Source of the DNA: Amoebophrya sp. A120
Lineage: Eukaryota; Sar; Dinophyceae; Syndiniales; Amoebophryaceae
Length of the DNA: 64,000 bases
NCBI GenBank assembly: GCA_905178155.1
Contig: CAJINV010000008.1
Location: 3,105,303 to 3,169,302 of the forward strand
Direction: 5' to 3'
Numbering within the stretch: the first letter of the stretch is position 1; each line of letters begins with the position of its first letter. The notes beneath the pieces were generated by a model, which was not told where the DNA came from, searched no databases, and saw nothing but the letters and a program-made list of their open reading frames with translations. Below, piece after piece: positions 45,061 through 58,067 of the stretch. The position numbers were made by a program, and so were the translations under genes.

Positions 45061-48000
45061 TCGCGGAGAGGGGGATCTCTCTCGGCGACCCCAGCACATG
45101 CAGACTCGCTTTGTTTTCTTGGATCCAAAAAGCTTGCGGCTTTCTGTCGCAAGTGCTACCGGCCGGCTGCCACACTCTGCTGATCAGGAGCAGCACCACG
45201 CGCAATCGGTATGTTGACGCACCTAAAATGGAGGCATCCGGCAGGACCCGAGACGCCCCCAGCCGCCACTCGCGACGTGATGCCTACCCTTGTGGAAACA
45301 GAGGGAAAGGGATTCATGTTGAAGTTTCTTTGCTGAGGCCAGGGCCACAAAGGAATGCCAAAATAAATACAGGAGCCAATGCCTCGCACGTCGGCACAGC
45401 AACTACATGCAGCCGTGCTGTTCAGACACAAAAAATAAACACGCTGGTCGTCACTAGTTCTGCCTAACCAAACCGGCCACTATTGGCATTTTCAGTGCCT
45501 GCGTGCCTGCTCGTGTAGTTGCAGTCCGCTGCCAGCATCTTCATTCATCACAACCACAAGCTGCGCTCAGGGAGTCAAGACTTATTTGATGTAGTTTCTC
45601 AATTTATCGATCCAGTGGCAACCAAGCCTGGAGGCGTAGGCGCTACCTCCAGTGCCTTTTTCCGCTGATAGATTTGCAGTTTTTCTTTCAGAATGAAACC
45701 ACAGAGAAGAAAATATGATGCCTCTCCCGCGTCCGCGTCAGCTGAGGCTGGACCGATAAATACAAAGTAAGAGCGTTTCTCTTTCTCGCGTCGGAATTTC
45801 TTCGCCCGCTGAGCCAGCTGTCTGTCTTTTATTCGGTGGCGCTGACAGTTTGCGTGAAGCTCGAGCAGAAACTACTCAGACGGTAAAAAAAAAAGTCCTC
45901 CAGTGTCGGCGTCGCGTCGCGGCGCGGTCATTGTCCTCGCGAGTCGGAAATGTGGTCCTCCGGTCGTGCACCTCCAACACGGTACCAGAGGCCAATGAAA
46001 GTTGCCTCCGCCCTCGTCAGTGCCGCGTTCGGACGGGTGTTCATCATCAGTGCAACTGATAGAGATGTGCTCTCTGCACTCCCCTTCCTGCTGGGGAATA
46101 ATGATTGGAGCAGCGGGACGGGTTCGGGGTACTTTCTGGGACGCGTTTGCGTTTCGGCACTGCGATATAATATAGATGCTACTGACGACGACGAGGGCCC
46201 GACAGTATGACACTGCCTGGTGAAGCTTCGTCGTTGACGTATATTCGTTTTGTAAAATTCCGGTAAAAGTATGACTGCGCACTAGCCGTAGCCGGCTGCC
46301 AAGCCTATTGCGCTGGTTTGGCGTCCATTCCCATTCGCAAGAACTTCCGCACTTCCTCGCGGAAGCTAGGTGCCCGTCCTCGGACCTCCTCCGTCGCACC
46401 CCCATTCGCAGACCGTTGCCGGCGTGGCTCAAGGCTTTGAGTTTGCACTGGCGGCCCGACAAGGGTGTGTAACCTGGGTAGCTTCAGCGGGATGATGAAA
46501 TCAAAACAATTGCGCGCGCTATGGCATTCGCAAACGTTGCAGCCCGCGGCTGCGTATAAAAACGAAGCTTCTTGTCGCTTTCAGGCACAGACGTCAACTC
46601 TTTACGATTTCCTTCGTATTTTCCGCCAATTTTCCCGCTGGGGCTGACATTGCAAAAAGTCCCGCTTTCCTGTTGAGTTGTTGCTACGTGATGCATCAGA
46701 CCCGTAGCACCACCATGGCCCCCGGTGCGATCCACCTCCAAGCTATTTCGCCTAACAATTTCGCGACGCACGAAATAGCACTAGAATTCTTCTGGCCAAG
46801 TCTCCAGCATCCGTATGCACTGCAGGACGCGCAACAACCCCCCCCTGCCTCCCCCTTGCCTTCTCGCTTTTGCTGCAGTAGCCTCGCAGCGCAAGCGCAT
46901 CCATATGCCATGAAGTCCCGTTCCTAAGCTAAAAAAATCAAAAAGACGAAAGCGAAGAATCTTCCACATGGCTGGCCGATGGATAGGCTGCCAGCCGGCC
47001 CCGCGACTCCTCCCAGCAAATTTGTGAGCAGAAGCCGCCCGTGAGGCCCGCGCCCGCCCACCTGCGTGAATACCGTGCGGCACGGGGCGCGCATTGTTCT
47101 CCGTGAACAAAGTAGGGCAGCAGCCAAATAGTGTGCGTGGGCTTTTGGCTCGCAAATTTGTGCGCCAGCAATGCGCGCGCCGGAAGGATGGCCTGACACC
47201 TCCGCCCCCCTTCCCGAGTTTCCCTCCTTTTTTTTTTCAGAATTTCTGCGGCACGAAAAAACGCAAGAAACGTGATCAGAGCCTTCCCTCCAGCATATGG
47301 GTCTGAAGCTTTTGAAGACGGCCCAGCATGTCTTTTGTCCCCAATTGCCGCGATGGTGCTAGTGGGATACCCCTGGCCCTCTTCTGGGATGCCTGCCAGC
47401 ATTGGCCGCCATGGCCCGCTCCCTCCGGCCCACCAATGCAGGCGCGCGCCCCGATGAGCCCCGTCGCGGGCGCACTTGTTGGCACGCACCAAGATTGGGG
47501 CGGAGGTGGTTCGCAAGCGCATCAAATGGGGCCAATTCTCGCGGTGGCGCCCTCCCGCCCCCCTTGCAATTTCCGTGGCGCATAGACTCCAGAGCCCCCA
47601 CTGTGTGGCGTACTCGCGGCGCGGCAGCCCCTGACATTAATGTGCCCAGCGGGGTGGCGCGGTTTTGTTGAGTTCCTCGCCCCCCCACCTACCACAATAG
47701 TATGAACGCCGCGCGGTATTACGCCCCTGGCAGTTGTGTGCGCGAGATGCCTTCGGCGTGTCGCTCTCTGCGCCGCGCACCTAACGAAGGCCGGCGGACA
47801 TGTTGCGAGACTGGCGCGCCCGGTGTCACAGCGCAGGCGGCTGGGCATCATGTGAGCACTCCAGCCGCCGCCCGTGACGTTTCGCTCCCTCCCTGCCTGG
47901 CACCCGGTCCGCCGGGTGGCTGTGGTGCTTCCTTTTGTGTTGTTAGTTTGTTACGATGGGGCGGAGATGATTTTCGCGCCCGCCGTGCGTCGTAGCGAGC

Positions 48001-50600
48001 CAGCGAGCCTTTGGATTTTCGTCCGGGCCGGGGGTTGCCTCGCTCTGTTTTTTGGCACCGGCAAGGCGCAGCCGGGCGGGGTCCTTGGGAGGCCATGGGC
48101 TGTGTCGATTGAGGTGGGGCGTCGGCCATGCGCTCAGACCTCCGTCCAACCGCGACCGAAGTACGCGACCCATGCCCTTCTCCTGGCTGGATGATCTCCC
48201 CGCAGCGGCCGCCGCCGTGACCCCAGTAGCTAAGGCCTGCAATTATCAAGGACGGACGCGGCGGCGGTCGTGCTAGCAGGGAACCGCCGGCGGGGGGTAC
48301 CGCTCGCCGCGCGATTGAGCGAGGCCGGTGCGCCGGCAAAGGTAGGTGGCGCCCTTCCAAGTTGCCCGGCACGCCTAATTCCACCGAATTGGGGCCCCAA
48401 AAACAGGGGCGCCAAAAAATTGGCGGCGGGGAAAACAGGGCGAGTCCGCATGGTATGGGCCTCCACCGATTTGGCCTGCCTGGCTGTGTTTGAAGGCCTA
48501 GGCCGCGAAGGTGGCCACAATCAAAAATCTGGAACCCACCCGCCTGCAATGTGGGAGGCAGGCCAAAAAGTGGGGCCCTCGGCCCAAACAAAAAAACTGA
48601 AAAACGCAAGGGCCGCAAAAAGATCAAAGCCAGCCCGCACATTATTGGCCCGATTTTGGGCGCCCAAGGGGCCGACCCTGGTGGAGGCCGGCCCTAGCAG
48701 GGCCGCAGCATGCAGGGAAGCCTTTGCTTCGAGCTTTCAGGACACACAGGGAGGTGGGGGCCGGGCGTCGTGACTTCTATCAATCACCCGCGACACCAGA
48801 ACGCGGCGCAAGGAACATGCTACGCGACGGAAGGCGCACGACAAAATAAAAAAGGAAATACCTCGCTCATGGGAATGCGCGAGAGCAGTAAGGGAAACGG
48901 GGCCGGGTACTGAAAGCGTTAGTGGACTTGAGAACGCTCGCACGCCTGCACTGCGCTCGTTACCAACAGCGGCGGAGCTCTCTCGTTTGCAAGGGGGCAA
49001 GCAAGTGCCGCAAGTCAGTCTCTTGCTGCGCTACATCCGGCGGGCTCATTTCATCCAGGCCCACCAAGGACATCGCGCCAATTCATCATCTCGCTCCCCA
49101 TCTGAATTCATCTGTAGGATATCGCTATGAACATAGTGAGAGACCCCTTCAGGATCTGGGCCTCACTGCCCCCGCGGAGGGACGCGGTAGTGGCTGCCGA
49201 AATACTTACTACTGTAGTAGCATTGTGAAAGCTATCTGCAACGGCGTCAAACGAGGGCAACTCGGCGGCGGCTTTTTTCTTGGGCGCTGGGGCTGGCTGG
49301 TTCTCCGTATGATTCCCCTCGTTCAAAGAGTTCAAGCACCCCCGTGGCGCGGCGTGTTCCGCGCTGATTCATTAGCCAGGACGAAGGAAGGCCCGCCCGC
49401 CTACCATTGATTGTCAAGCACCGTGCGTGGGCCCATCCGTGGAACTGCCTCCATCCGTGACCAAGGACATGCGTGGCAACGTTGGCGGCCCCTTTGGGGG
49501 GGTGTTCCTGAAGTCTGTGAAGGTGGTGAGGGGGCCACGCGGTAGCGTGCTGGTTCCGAAGTGATGGAATTCATGGCGGCCTTGTGCGAGCCTTGACGGG
49601 ATGCAGCGCAGCGAGAGGCGTTCGCCCTGCCCGTTATGGGGCTGAGTTGGCTGAGTGACCCGCCCAGGAGCTACAGAGCAGGGGCGCCCCTCAGCCACTC
49701 AGCCTGCCGCGGCCGGGGGTATGTTCAACAAAGTGCAGCAAGAAAGAAAGCAAAGGAAAGGGGCCGGCTGCGCCTTCCAGAGAAGGAACGGGCGCCCAGA
49801 ATTACCATCCGGGCGGGCGCGTTCTTGCCTTGCTTTTGACAAAATTGCCCAAGTTAGTTTGAGTGCGAGAACTTAGTCGCTGGGCTTTTCAGGGGAATGC
49901 TTCGCGCGTTCTTTTGTCAGTAGCCCTATGCGTGGGCTTTGCCCCGAGCGACACCCAGGGCAAAGGCCATACCCTCCTGAGCGTTTGCCAGCCCTCCCAC
50001 CCTTCCCGTTCGTGCCGGGCCTGCGCAGGTTCCTGGGCCCCGGGGCTCCGTTTCCCCCCGGGAAAGTTACTGTGTTTGCCGGACGCCGTCCATCAACCTG
50101 CCTTCCCCTCCTGAGCGAGTCTCGCTCAGGCCCGGCGCGGTGAGTGAGCCCGGGCGGCGCTTCGGCCCGGCGCCCATATTCCTTCGCCTTGAGTGCCGAA
50201 AGCGTGGGCCAGCTCTTCTTTCACTGCGGACGAAGGGAGCTGGTTCCGTGTGACGGATAAAAGAAAAAAAGCGCTGCTCTGTTGAAGGTCTTCAGTGTGG
50301 GGGCGCGAGCCTCTTATTGTCATTACATGCAATCAGTGCGCCGTCTGCTCTGAGGTCCCCGCCCGGGGTTTTGACTTTGAGTGGCTCTCTCGTTTTTGGG
50401 AAGTTTCTTGGTTGCCTGTATTGCGCGCGCTGTGTTTGCCTTCTTCCATACGTTGCGCGATTCGCAAGCCCAAGCCGCCCTTTCCCATAAGCACTAGACT
50501 TGGGGCTTTTTTTTTGACGCCCTGAAATGGTGCCGAGATTCCTCCCGGGTCCCGAAGGAGAAGATGACTAGCGGCGGAGTTTTATTTTGACACTTTAATA
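44641..50600. other. Non-coding, increasingly GC-rich stretch
   Basis: No exon with conserved features or a convincing splice context. From about 46.7 kb the sequence becomes strongly GC-rich, and long chance open frames appear on both strands, all with Arg/Ala/Pro/Gly-dominated translations. No introner termini seen. Confidence 0.5.
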
Positions 50601-50679
50601 CTTTGTGCCCACAGTATAGATACACCCTCAGGCATTGGCATACTGAGGGCCATCCGCTGCCGCTCACTTCGGTCAAGAG

Positions 50680-53600
50680 ATGTGGGAGAGAGCTGATCCC
50701 CCTTCGTCGAATTCCGAGGCCTTGTCAATGACCAACGCAAGTCTGCCACTCGTGTTTGACATACGCCGTATGTTGCCGCCAGCTGGTGGCGACCGCGCGC
50801 TGCAGACTGCTGCGTCAGCGCTACAAAGGACACTCACAGGAAAAAGCGGCTTTTATGAGAAGGTTTTACACTTCAGAGACCAGCTTAAACTAAGCACTCC
50901 AGTGGCGAAAACGTTAAAACACTTAATCGGCGACGGCAAGCACCACAAGTATACCCGCGAGGAGAAACTTGGAAGGATTAAAAAACTGTTGGAACACGCA
51001 GAAAATGTCGCCACTGACAAAGCAAAAATGGTACATGACGGGATTAAACACGCGGCGACAGCGATACGAGACGCGGATGAGCAGATGCTCGAATACGCAA
51101 AAAGCGTCGCTAGTAGAATATGCTTAATTGAAGTACTATAGAGAAAAACATGGAAGATCCTTCAGAAGAAGACTCTACAGAAGACCCACAAAAGGCAGCA
51201 GCAACCTTTTGAAGATTGAAGAATAGGCAGGGAAAAACCTCGACAAATAAATTTAGAAAGACGTCGCTGCTGTTTGCGGAAGTCATTCTCATTTTTTTAT
51301 AATCTTCAAGAGGTCAGGTTGGTAGCTTCCCTCCAGTTTAGACTTTCGGTGAAATCTGCAGCACGAATTCGCTTTTAAAATCTTAAGTAGAAAACAGGTG
51401 GGCCCGCAAACTTTCTGCTGAAGCTTTTAAACCTTCAGAAGCTGGCTACGTCTCTGCCTCCTGAAATTTGGCACAAAGCCCGCGCCCTTTGTTTCCAAAA
51501 TGGCAAAAAGCGCAAAATAATGGACAGCGCCTCACCCACTCTGGCGGTTTCTGCCCCTCTGGCGGCCGAGTCTGCTGGGAAATGGCCGAAGAACTCCACA
51601 ACCACGCCGCAAACGTCTGCAGTGGAACCGTCTGAAGAGTTTGCGAGCTACTGCACGGGGCCAACCTACTCCTGTAGGCGCCTCGAATAACATACAGAAT
51701 TCTACCAGAAGCCCTACAGTGGCTCTGCGCTGTTTCAAGCTGCCCGCCCTACATCGGCGCAATCCAAACTCGGGCGCCTGGCCCGTGCCAAATAGAAAAT
51801 AAAGGGCTGAGCGGTGCGCAGTATGGCCTTCGACCGTGAAGAGCTCGCGCACGCAGGTTGCCGAAGCAACAGCGCACAGAAGCCATCGCCGTGCCGCTTC
51901 CGAATATATAGCAAAAACAAAAAAGAAGCCCCAGGCGTTTGAAGGTCCCACACGCACGCAGCTGCCTTCTTCTGTGTTGCTATGCATCCATGGGCGCGAT
52001 GTCGCCCCGTATCGTGAGGCCCGCAGAGAAGCGCGCGCAGGTAGCAGCGCAAGAAGGCAAATGGCTGCCACATATTACCGCGCCCGCCCAAGCGAGTGCG
52101 CGGGCTTCTCTGGTTGATAGCCTGGAGGGGGTACACATCAGTGGGAGCGCGCCTTGCATGTGGTGAGGCCGCCGCCCGGTTCTACCCGAGGTAGAAACTT
52201 TTTTCACAGCCAAGCCGCGAAACGGCCGGCGGCTTATTTCTGGCGGCCGGGCGCGCTTTTGAAAGCACAAAAAGAGCGGTCGCCCCCCAATTGGCTCGAG
52301 TCAGTTCTATCGATTGCCGATGGACAAAACGACGCAGGGGGGCCGGCAAAAGCGGCCACCCTTCTGCGCCACCCAGCGTGCCGGACCCCGCCAACTTATT
52401 TGGGGCGCCCAGGCCAGAATAAAACGTCAATATATAATTTGCCGGCGGTAAAAAACTAGCGGGCCCGCATGGTAAGGGTTGCAAGCATTTTTGCCCGCAT
52501 TTGAAGGACGCAAAGCCGGCCAACGAAGTCGGGCATCTGCGCACGCGTGCAGAAAGCCAAGGCGTGCGCTTCTTTCCAATCTCAAACAAAAAACTCATAC
52601 AAGAAGGCGAACGGCTTCGCTTGTCTGTGCCCCGGGCTGCGTGTCAGCGCAGGCGCGAAGGCGCTACGGCTGCCCTCAAAGATGGCCGGGCCGGCTGGTG
52701 ACAGTGGCGCCAGGCAGCCAGCCCCTGGTAGGTTCGGGTAGGTTCAGCGTGTGGGGCTTCGTACTATTTCCAAAGGCTTGCAGGGTAGGTTTCGCGTTGT
52801 CGGTTTTCTCGGGTAGATTGGGCTCCCTGCTTTTCACATATTGCCCAGGGCGCCCGGACTCTTTTTTGATGGATTGGGGCCGCCTCTAATGTTTTCCATT
52901 CGTGTTGCGGGCCCGCAGCCGTGGCGCCGCCTGCTTTTGTCTTTCTATCTCGGTTCGCCCCCCGGCTTGAGAGCGCCCCCGGCCTTCTTTCTTTGCCAGG
53001 CAGGCTCTGTGGGCTCTGTGATCGATTGCTTTCCAAAAAGCTGGCCGCGTGCGCGCCTTGCGCCGTCTTTGCGTGTTTGCGCCCCCGGGCTTTTGGGCGA
53101 ACGTCATGCAGTCGCGCAGGCTTGGGCTTGGCGGCGGCGAGGCCTTTCGTCGGTTTGCGAAATCGGTGGCGTGTGTGCGGTGGGCCTTTGTCAGTTTTCG
53201 GCGCAGTTTTATCGCGCGGCGACGTTTGTGCGCGTCTTGTGTTTCTCTGTTTTTGGTCGGACCCGCGACAACCACCGTGGTAGCGATTGCGATACGATAA
53301 ACTCTGCAGCGGGAGCTGTTTAAAGTGCGCACAAAAGAGCATCGCCATTGGTTTTTTTGGGTTGCGCGCTACACTTTGGCCTAGTTTTCGCATTCGGGCA
53401 AATTCAAAGGCCAGCGCGAAACAACTAAGCCGCAAAGCAATGCGAAACCCAACAGCGCTGGGAGTTTTCATCTTTATAGCATAAACTGGGGGAGAAGTAG
53501 CCCAAGAACGAAAGGGGGAAGAGCAAAAGCCGGCGAAGGTTGGGGGTGGGCTGCCCGGCAAATGCGGGGGGGGGCGGCCGCAGGCCAACAGGCCCCCCCG

Positions 53601-56062
53601 CCCGGGCGTTTTTTTGGAAAGCAATGCCGCAAATTTGCGGGAATTTTGAAGATTGTCCGGCGCTTTGGCGGGTCGCTCGCTAATCTGGGTCGGGTTCTGG
53701 GGTTTTGCCAGATTGATGCTGGTGGGCGGTCGGGGCTCCGGCGTTTGTTGCCCGAGTTCTTCCATTCATTTGGGGCTTTGGTTGGTTGGATGTTTTCCAT
53801 TTGGGGCGTTTCGAAATTGACGGCAGCCGGGAGGGGCTCTGTCGGTCGGTCCCGGACGAAGGGAGTCGCGGCGCATCAAATTGCAGCACTCGCCAAGAAT
53901 GACGCAGCTCGATGGTCAAAGGGGCACGCAACTAGGCCCCAACTGGTGTGATTTCCCGAAGCCGGGACGCTGCCACTAGGCATGCAATCGGGCGCGCAAT
54001 TTTCCGCCAGTTCTAAGCACATTTTTTGCGACAGCAAAGGAGTTGCTTTCGTTTTCGCGCCCCCCCTCGGGTTGGACACGAATGGGCGAAAAATAAAAAT
54101 TGGGCGCCCAGTTCCATGCCTAGTTGGAGCATCCATTTTAGAAAGCCGCCCCACAGTTGCGCCGCTAAGCGGCGAAAAATCGGGCACCCAGTTGAAGCAA
54201 AGCGGCGCACTTTTTCGAAGCTCTCGGGAAAGCATGGAAGCAAAGCCGCACCCATGATAGAGGGCCTTGGCGGTTTTGCGTCTATAGTTCCGGGCGTTGG
54301 TTTTGCCCCGGGGTGTGTTTTGGTGTGAATGTGGGTGGGGCGACTTGTTTCTCTGTGTGTTTCATACGCCGCGCGGGCATGTCGGGCGCATGATTTCGCT
54401 GCCGGCCTTCTTCATCGATCCACAACACCCCCACCCCGGTGCGGCATGGTTTTCAAACTTGCAAACTTTTTGGGCGGGGGCTGGCGCTTTTCTTGGCCCG
54501 GGCCCGCTCGCCCGGGGGGCCGGGTTTGCCGCTCCTGGGGGCAGTTTTTGTGCCCTGGGTGCTGTGGGCGCAACCCATGGACGCCTCGCAAGCCCTCGCC
54601 CTCATCCCGGGGAGCGCCTTCATTCTTTTGATCGTCGGCCGTGGCCATTCCGGTGCCGTCCTCTGCGCTGCCTATGTGCGGCAGGGCCTTTGGGGGCCCG
54701 TGTCCTTTCCGGATCAGTTGCCATGGCCTGCTTGTGCTTTTCGACCTGGCGCAGAAGGCGGTGGCGCGACAGGCCTGGAGTTGGCGCCGCTGGGTTGCTT
54801 TCGCGCGGCCGCGCCCATTGACTGCGTGCGTTCGCCCCCTCCCTGTTCGGGCCGTGCGCCATGCTTTTCTTTTTGGCTTTCGCGCCTCTGCCCACTTAAA
54901 ACCGGGCCGCCCGGGCGGGCGCCGTGTAATTAAGCCGGGAGGCGCTACCATGTACATGACGAAGAGAGCGCAGCAAAGTAGCTGCGGCGCATTCCATTCT
55001 TTGCAGGGGGCCAAGCTAGCAAAGCGCTGCGCGCGCGGCGGCTGTTGACCTTCCCGCGTCGCGAAATTTGTTGCATTGTACGCAAGGTTAGGAAGGATTT
55101 CCCGTCCGCGCTTCCCCTCGGCGTGAACAAACAAAAAAACACGCCCACGCAAGTACAGGACCCGCCTGCGCGTCGTTGGTTTCTCGCAGGTTGGTAGCCG
55201 CCTACTGGTTGCGCCCCCCCTTCTCAGGCCGCACATTTGTGCAGGAAAATGGCGACCGGCGGGCATTCTGATTGAATGCGAGGGCGCTTGGGCTGCTCGC
55301 GCTCCAAGAAAAACCAAAAACCGCGCCCCCGGCCGGGCTCTTTGTTGTCCTCCCTGAAACAAAGAAAGAAGGCCGCAGAAGTATCGCGACGGACGCACCT
55401 GCGTGCGCGCGGACGCTGCGTCCCCTGGGCAAAAGCCGCCCGAGCGGCGCGGCCCCACCTGCCGGGCCCTTTTTGGTTGCGTAGGTAGCGGCGCGCGGCG
55501 TTTGGCGCTGCCTCAGCCGCCGGAGCGAGCGAACACCTCCCGCGAGCAGCCCTCTCCCCGACGGCCTCCGCCGGGGGTGGCTCGCTGGTTTTTCATATGT
55601 TGCGCCTCCAGTCTGAAGGGCCGAGGCGCTGTTTTTCCCATTGTGCAGCCGTGGGTATTGGTAATTCCGGAGGCAACAAAAAAGCGGATAAAAGAAGCCG
55701 CACACGGATTGTCCAAAGACTTGGAAAAGCTTAAGAAGGCGACTGGAGACACCCTAAAAGGCGCCTACGAAGCCGTCCACGAGTGGGAAAAAAAGCTTGC
55801 CTCTGGCTATCGCCGTGCGGTGCAGTCGAAACTGAGCAAATATCTGGGCGTTTTAAAATCGACAGCAGCGGACAAGGGAGCGCACGTGATGAGTAAGATA
55901 GTGAAGGTAACTTCGGGCGCCAAGGTGGCGGAGTTCTTCTTCACTCTATTCAAAAAGGAAGTCAGCAAGCAGCTTAGCCGAGTACTTCCTGACGCCAAAG
56001 CAAAACAAGCGCTATATGTCCCGAGATCCAAGATAGCGAAAGTTTTCATGTGGTATGTTTGA
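50680..56062 (+). CDS. Probable two-exon gene, uncharacterised helical protein (about 288 aa)
   Basis: Exon 1 50,680-51,132 starts at ATG (MWERAD...). A good acceptor TTTGTGCCCACAG ends at 50,615, so 50,616 may be a spliced-leader site. Exon 2 55,649-56,062 follows the acceptor TTTTTCCCATTGTGCAG. Donor GTACTATAG and that acceptor are in phase, giving ...RICLIE|PWVLVIPE.... Both exons encode amphipathic, Lys/Ala/Glu/Leu-rich helices (about residues 30-145 and 165-275) with no membrane segment. I do not recognise a family. Unlike the two left-hand genes, its 4.5-kb intron is GT-AG, GC-rich and introner-free. Exon 2 could instead splice onward at GTATGT (56,053) to further exons. Confidence 0.55.
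51133..55648 (+). other. Long GC-rich intron
   Basis: 4.5 kb between the two exons. Minus-strand open frames of 333 and 348 codons (52,764-53,765 and 54,412-55,458) are rejected as genes: biased composition, no domain, and overlapping open frames on both strands. Confidence 0.5.
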
Positions 56063-57323
56063 AAAGCGAGCGCTCCGGTTCATCCCGGACACTAGCCAGC
56101 TGCTCGAGTTTCGGCGATTTGAATTGGCCCACTTGACGCGGTTCTTCGCGCTTGCTTGTAGCAAAGCTGTAGGGGCCTCTCATCGTTTCACAACAGAACA
56201 GATCTCGGACTCGGGGCGAGTCGAAAACTTCTTCTGGGAGAGCGAGTAGTCGCAAGCCGTGCCAGGCAACTGAGTGGATGCCCTGAGGTGTGTGACATTT
56301 TCGAAAAGAACGGTAAACGCGACCCCCGTGGCCCATGTGAAAGAGCGGGCGAGGCCGCCCACGGTGTCGCGCGAAAAGAGGGCTGCGCCGCCGGCTGTCG
56401 CTTCAAAATTCGCGCACGCCGCCTACAGCAATGCCGTCGCCCGGGGCCTGGCCAAAATTGACGTCGCCCGCCTTCCGAGCACAATTTTGCGCCGGGCGGC
56501 GTCAATTTTTCCCGAGCAGGCCCCGGGTAATTGTTCCACCGCAGAAAGGCCAAAGCGAACCTTTGGTGAACAAAAGCGAAAACTGCCGAAACCCGAAAAG
56601 CGTACTCATTGAAATCGCAATGAAAATCGGCGCGCGGCAATTTTTTTTTGCCCTTGTTGCGTCAGCTGTTTTTCAGGTTTTCGTGATTTCGCTAAAGTGG
56701 TTTCGATCTTTTCTCATTGACAGCTGTCGTGCTTCGGATTTTCTTTGTTTCAGATTTTGTTTCGGATTTTGGTGCGCATATTGTTTCAGATTTTGATGAG
56801 CAAAATGTTGTTGGAGAGTTTCATGAAAATTTCTGTTGCCCGTTTTTCTATGATACTAAATTCTGTGGCACGGCCGCGCTTTCAACTCTTCTACCTAATA
56901 CTTTTGCGCCCAAGTCCCGAAAGGTTTTTTCCAGGGCCACATATATACATCTGGCGCCGCAAAGATTGTCGCGGCAGCCGCCCTCTGAAACACGGCACGA
57001 GAACCACCAACAACACGAGCTCCACCAGACAGTTGCGGCGGGGTGACTGAGGGCTTGGGGATCAGTTCTGCCAGAGTGTCACAGCTGCGTGCCCGGCGCC
57101 GCCGGGCAGCGTTACAGCGTCAGTTCTGCGCAAAGTTACCCCACGCCGCGGCGGCGTGGGATAACTTTGCGCAGGGTGGGCAGCTGCAAGCATGTGCCCG
57201 GCACAATCCAGGGATCTGGAATCATGAGCGTCATTCCAGGACATCTGCGTGGTTTCTTTTTTCGTTTTCCGGGTTTTGTATTTTGCCCTCTTGGTTCTCC
57301 GGGATATTTGAACCGATATTGCG
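56063..57323. other. Non-coding stretch
   Basis: Nothing coding supported. It holds a strong hairpin at 57,126-57,174, given separately. Confidence 0.45.
57126..57174. repeat. 49-bp near-perfect palindrome
   Basis: Arms CTGCGCAAAGTTA and TAACTTTGCGCAG with inner CCCACGCCGC/GGCGGCGTGGG; essentially no loop. It would form a very stable stem about 150 bases upstream of the next coding-like exon. Confidence 0.8.
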
Positions 57324-58067
57324 CCGCACCTCCAAACAGTTGCGACGACCTTTATCAATGACGTCATTGCGCACCAGCTCTGGAACGGGCTACATGAATC
57401 CTTCACACACCATCACGACGCGCAGGTGGCGGAGGGGGACGCCCATCTTAATGATAGCCCAGATGCAGCTGCAGAAGCAGGCAAGGAAGAATACAGTGCC
57501 GACCCCCAAGACAAACTCCAGGCACAAGCAATTACCGCCGTTGAATCCTTAGTCATACAGATGCTAAGCGATATCCTGCAAGTCGTGTTCCTGGAAACGA
57601 CCTGGACGGGTATATCCAGGAATGTAATGACTTTCGTTGATGATATGTGCGTCACGTCGCTGGAGCTGCTGATTGTCGCGACAAGCATAGGCGTATCTAT
57701 CCCCTACCCAGTTTTGGAGAAAATCTGCCACATCATAGTGGAAAAACCCTTTGAAACGCACGTCATGAACGCAGTTCCCAAGTTCCTGATGGGAACGACG
57801 AGCGAAGGGCTGCGAATGATTCTCGGAAAGAGCAATACGGTACACACAGTCGCGACTGCCATTGCCAACGTCATCGTGGATACCGAGAAGGGGCCTCCGG
57901 CTGTTACTGGTCATCTTATAACGTGGCACCAATTCCTTCATACCCTATGCCGCCAGGAACCAAATGCAAAAGTAGAACACTGGCAACCCTATGACTTTCG
58001 ACGTAGATGCCCGAAGTCAGTGTTTGCATCGCGATTGCCCAATTGTTTATTTGTTATTGCGCATTAA
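57324..58067 (+). CDS. Coding-like exon, uncharacterised helical protein
   Basis: Open from about 57,312. A likely acceptor is CCTCCAAACAG ending at 57,339. The translation from about 57,340 to 57,930 is a balanced, hydrophobic-periodic helical sequence (for example VESLVIQMLSDILQVVFLET and LELLIVATSIGVSIPYPVLE), with an acidic insert early on, clearly unlike the GC-driven frames around it. After about 57,950 it degrades, so the exon probably ends before the TAA at 58,065-58,067. Phase does not match GT-AG splicing from the 56,053 donor, so a link to the previous gene is unproven. Confidence 0.5.
   Translation, partial: PHLQTVATTFINDVIAHQLWNGLHESFTHHHDAQVAEGDAHLNDSPDAAAEAGKEEYSADPQDKLQAQAITAVESLVIQMLSDILQVVFLETTWTGISRNVMTFVDDMCVTSLELLIVATSIGVSIPYPVLEKICHIIVEKPFETHVMNAVPKFLMGTTSEGLRMILGKSNTVHTVATAIANVIVDTEKGPPAVTGHLITWHQFLHTLCRQEPNAKVEHWQPYDFRRRCPKSVFASRLPNCLFVIAH

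Noticed and set aside
52764-55458. Long minus-strand frames of 333 and 348 codons
   Set aside because: Compositional open frames in GC-rich DNA inside the long intron of the plus-strand gene; overlapping frames on both strands.
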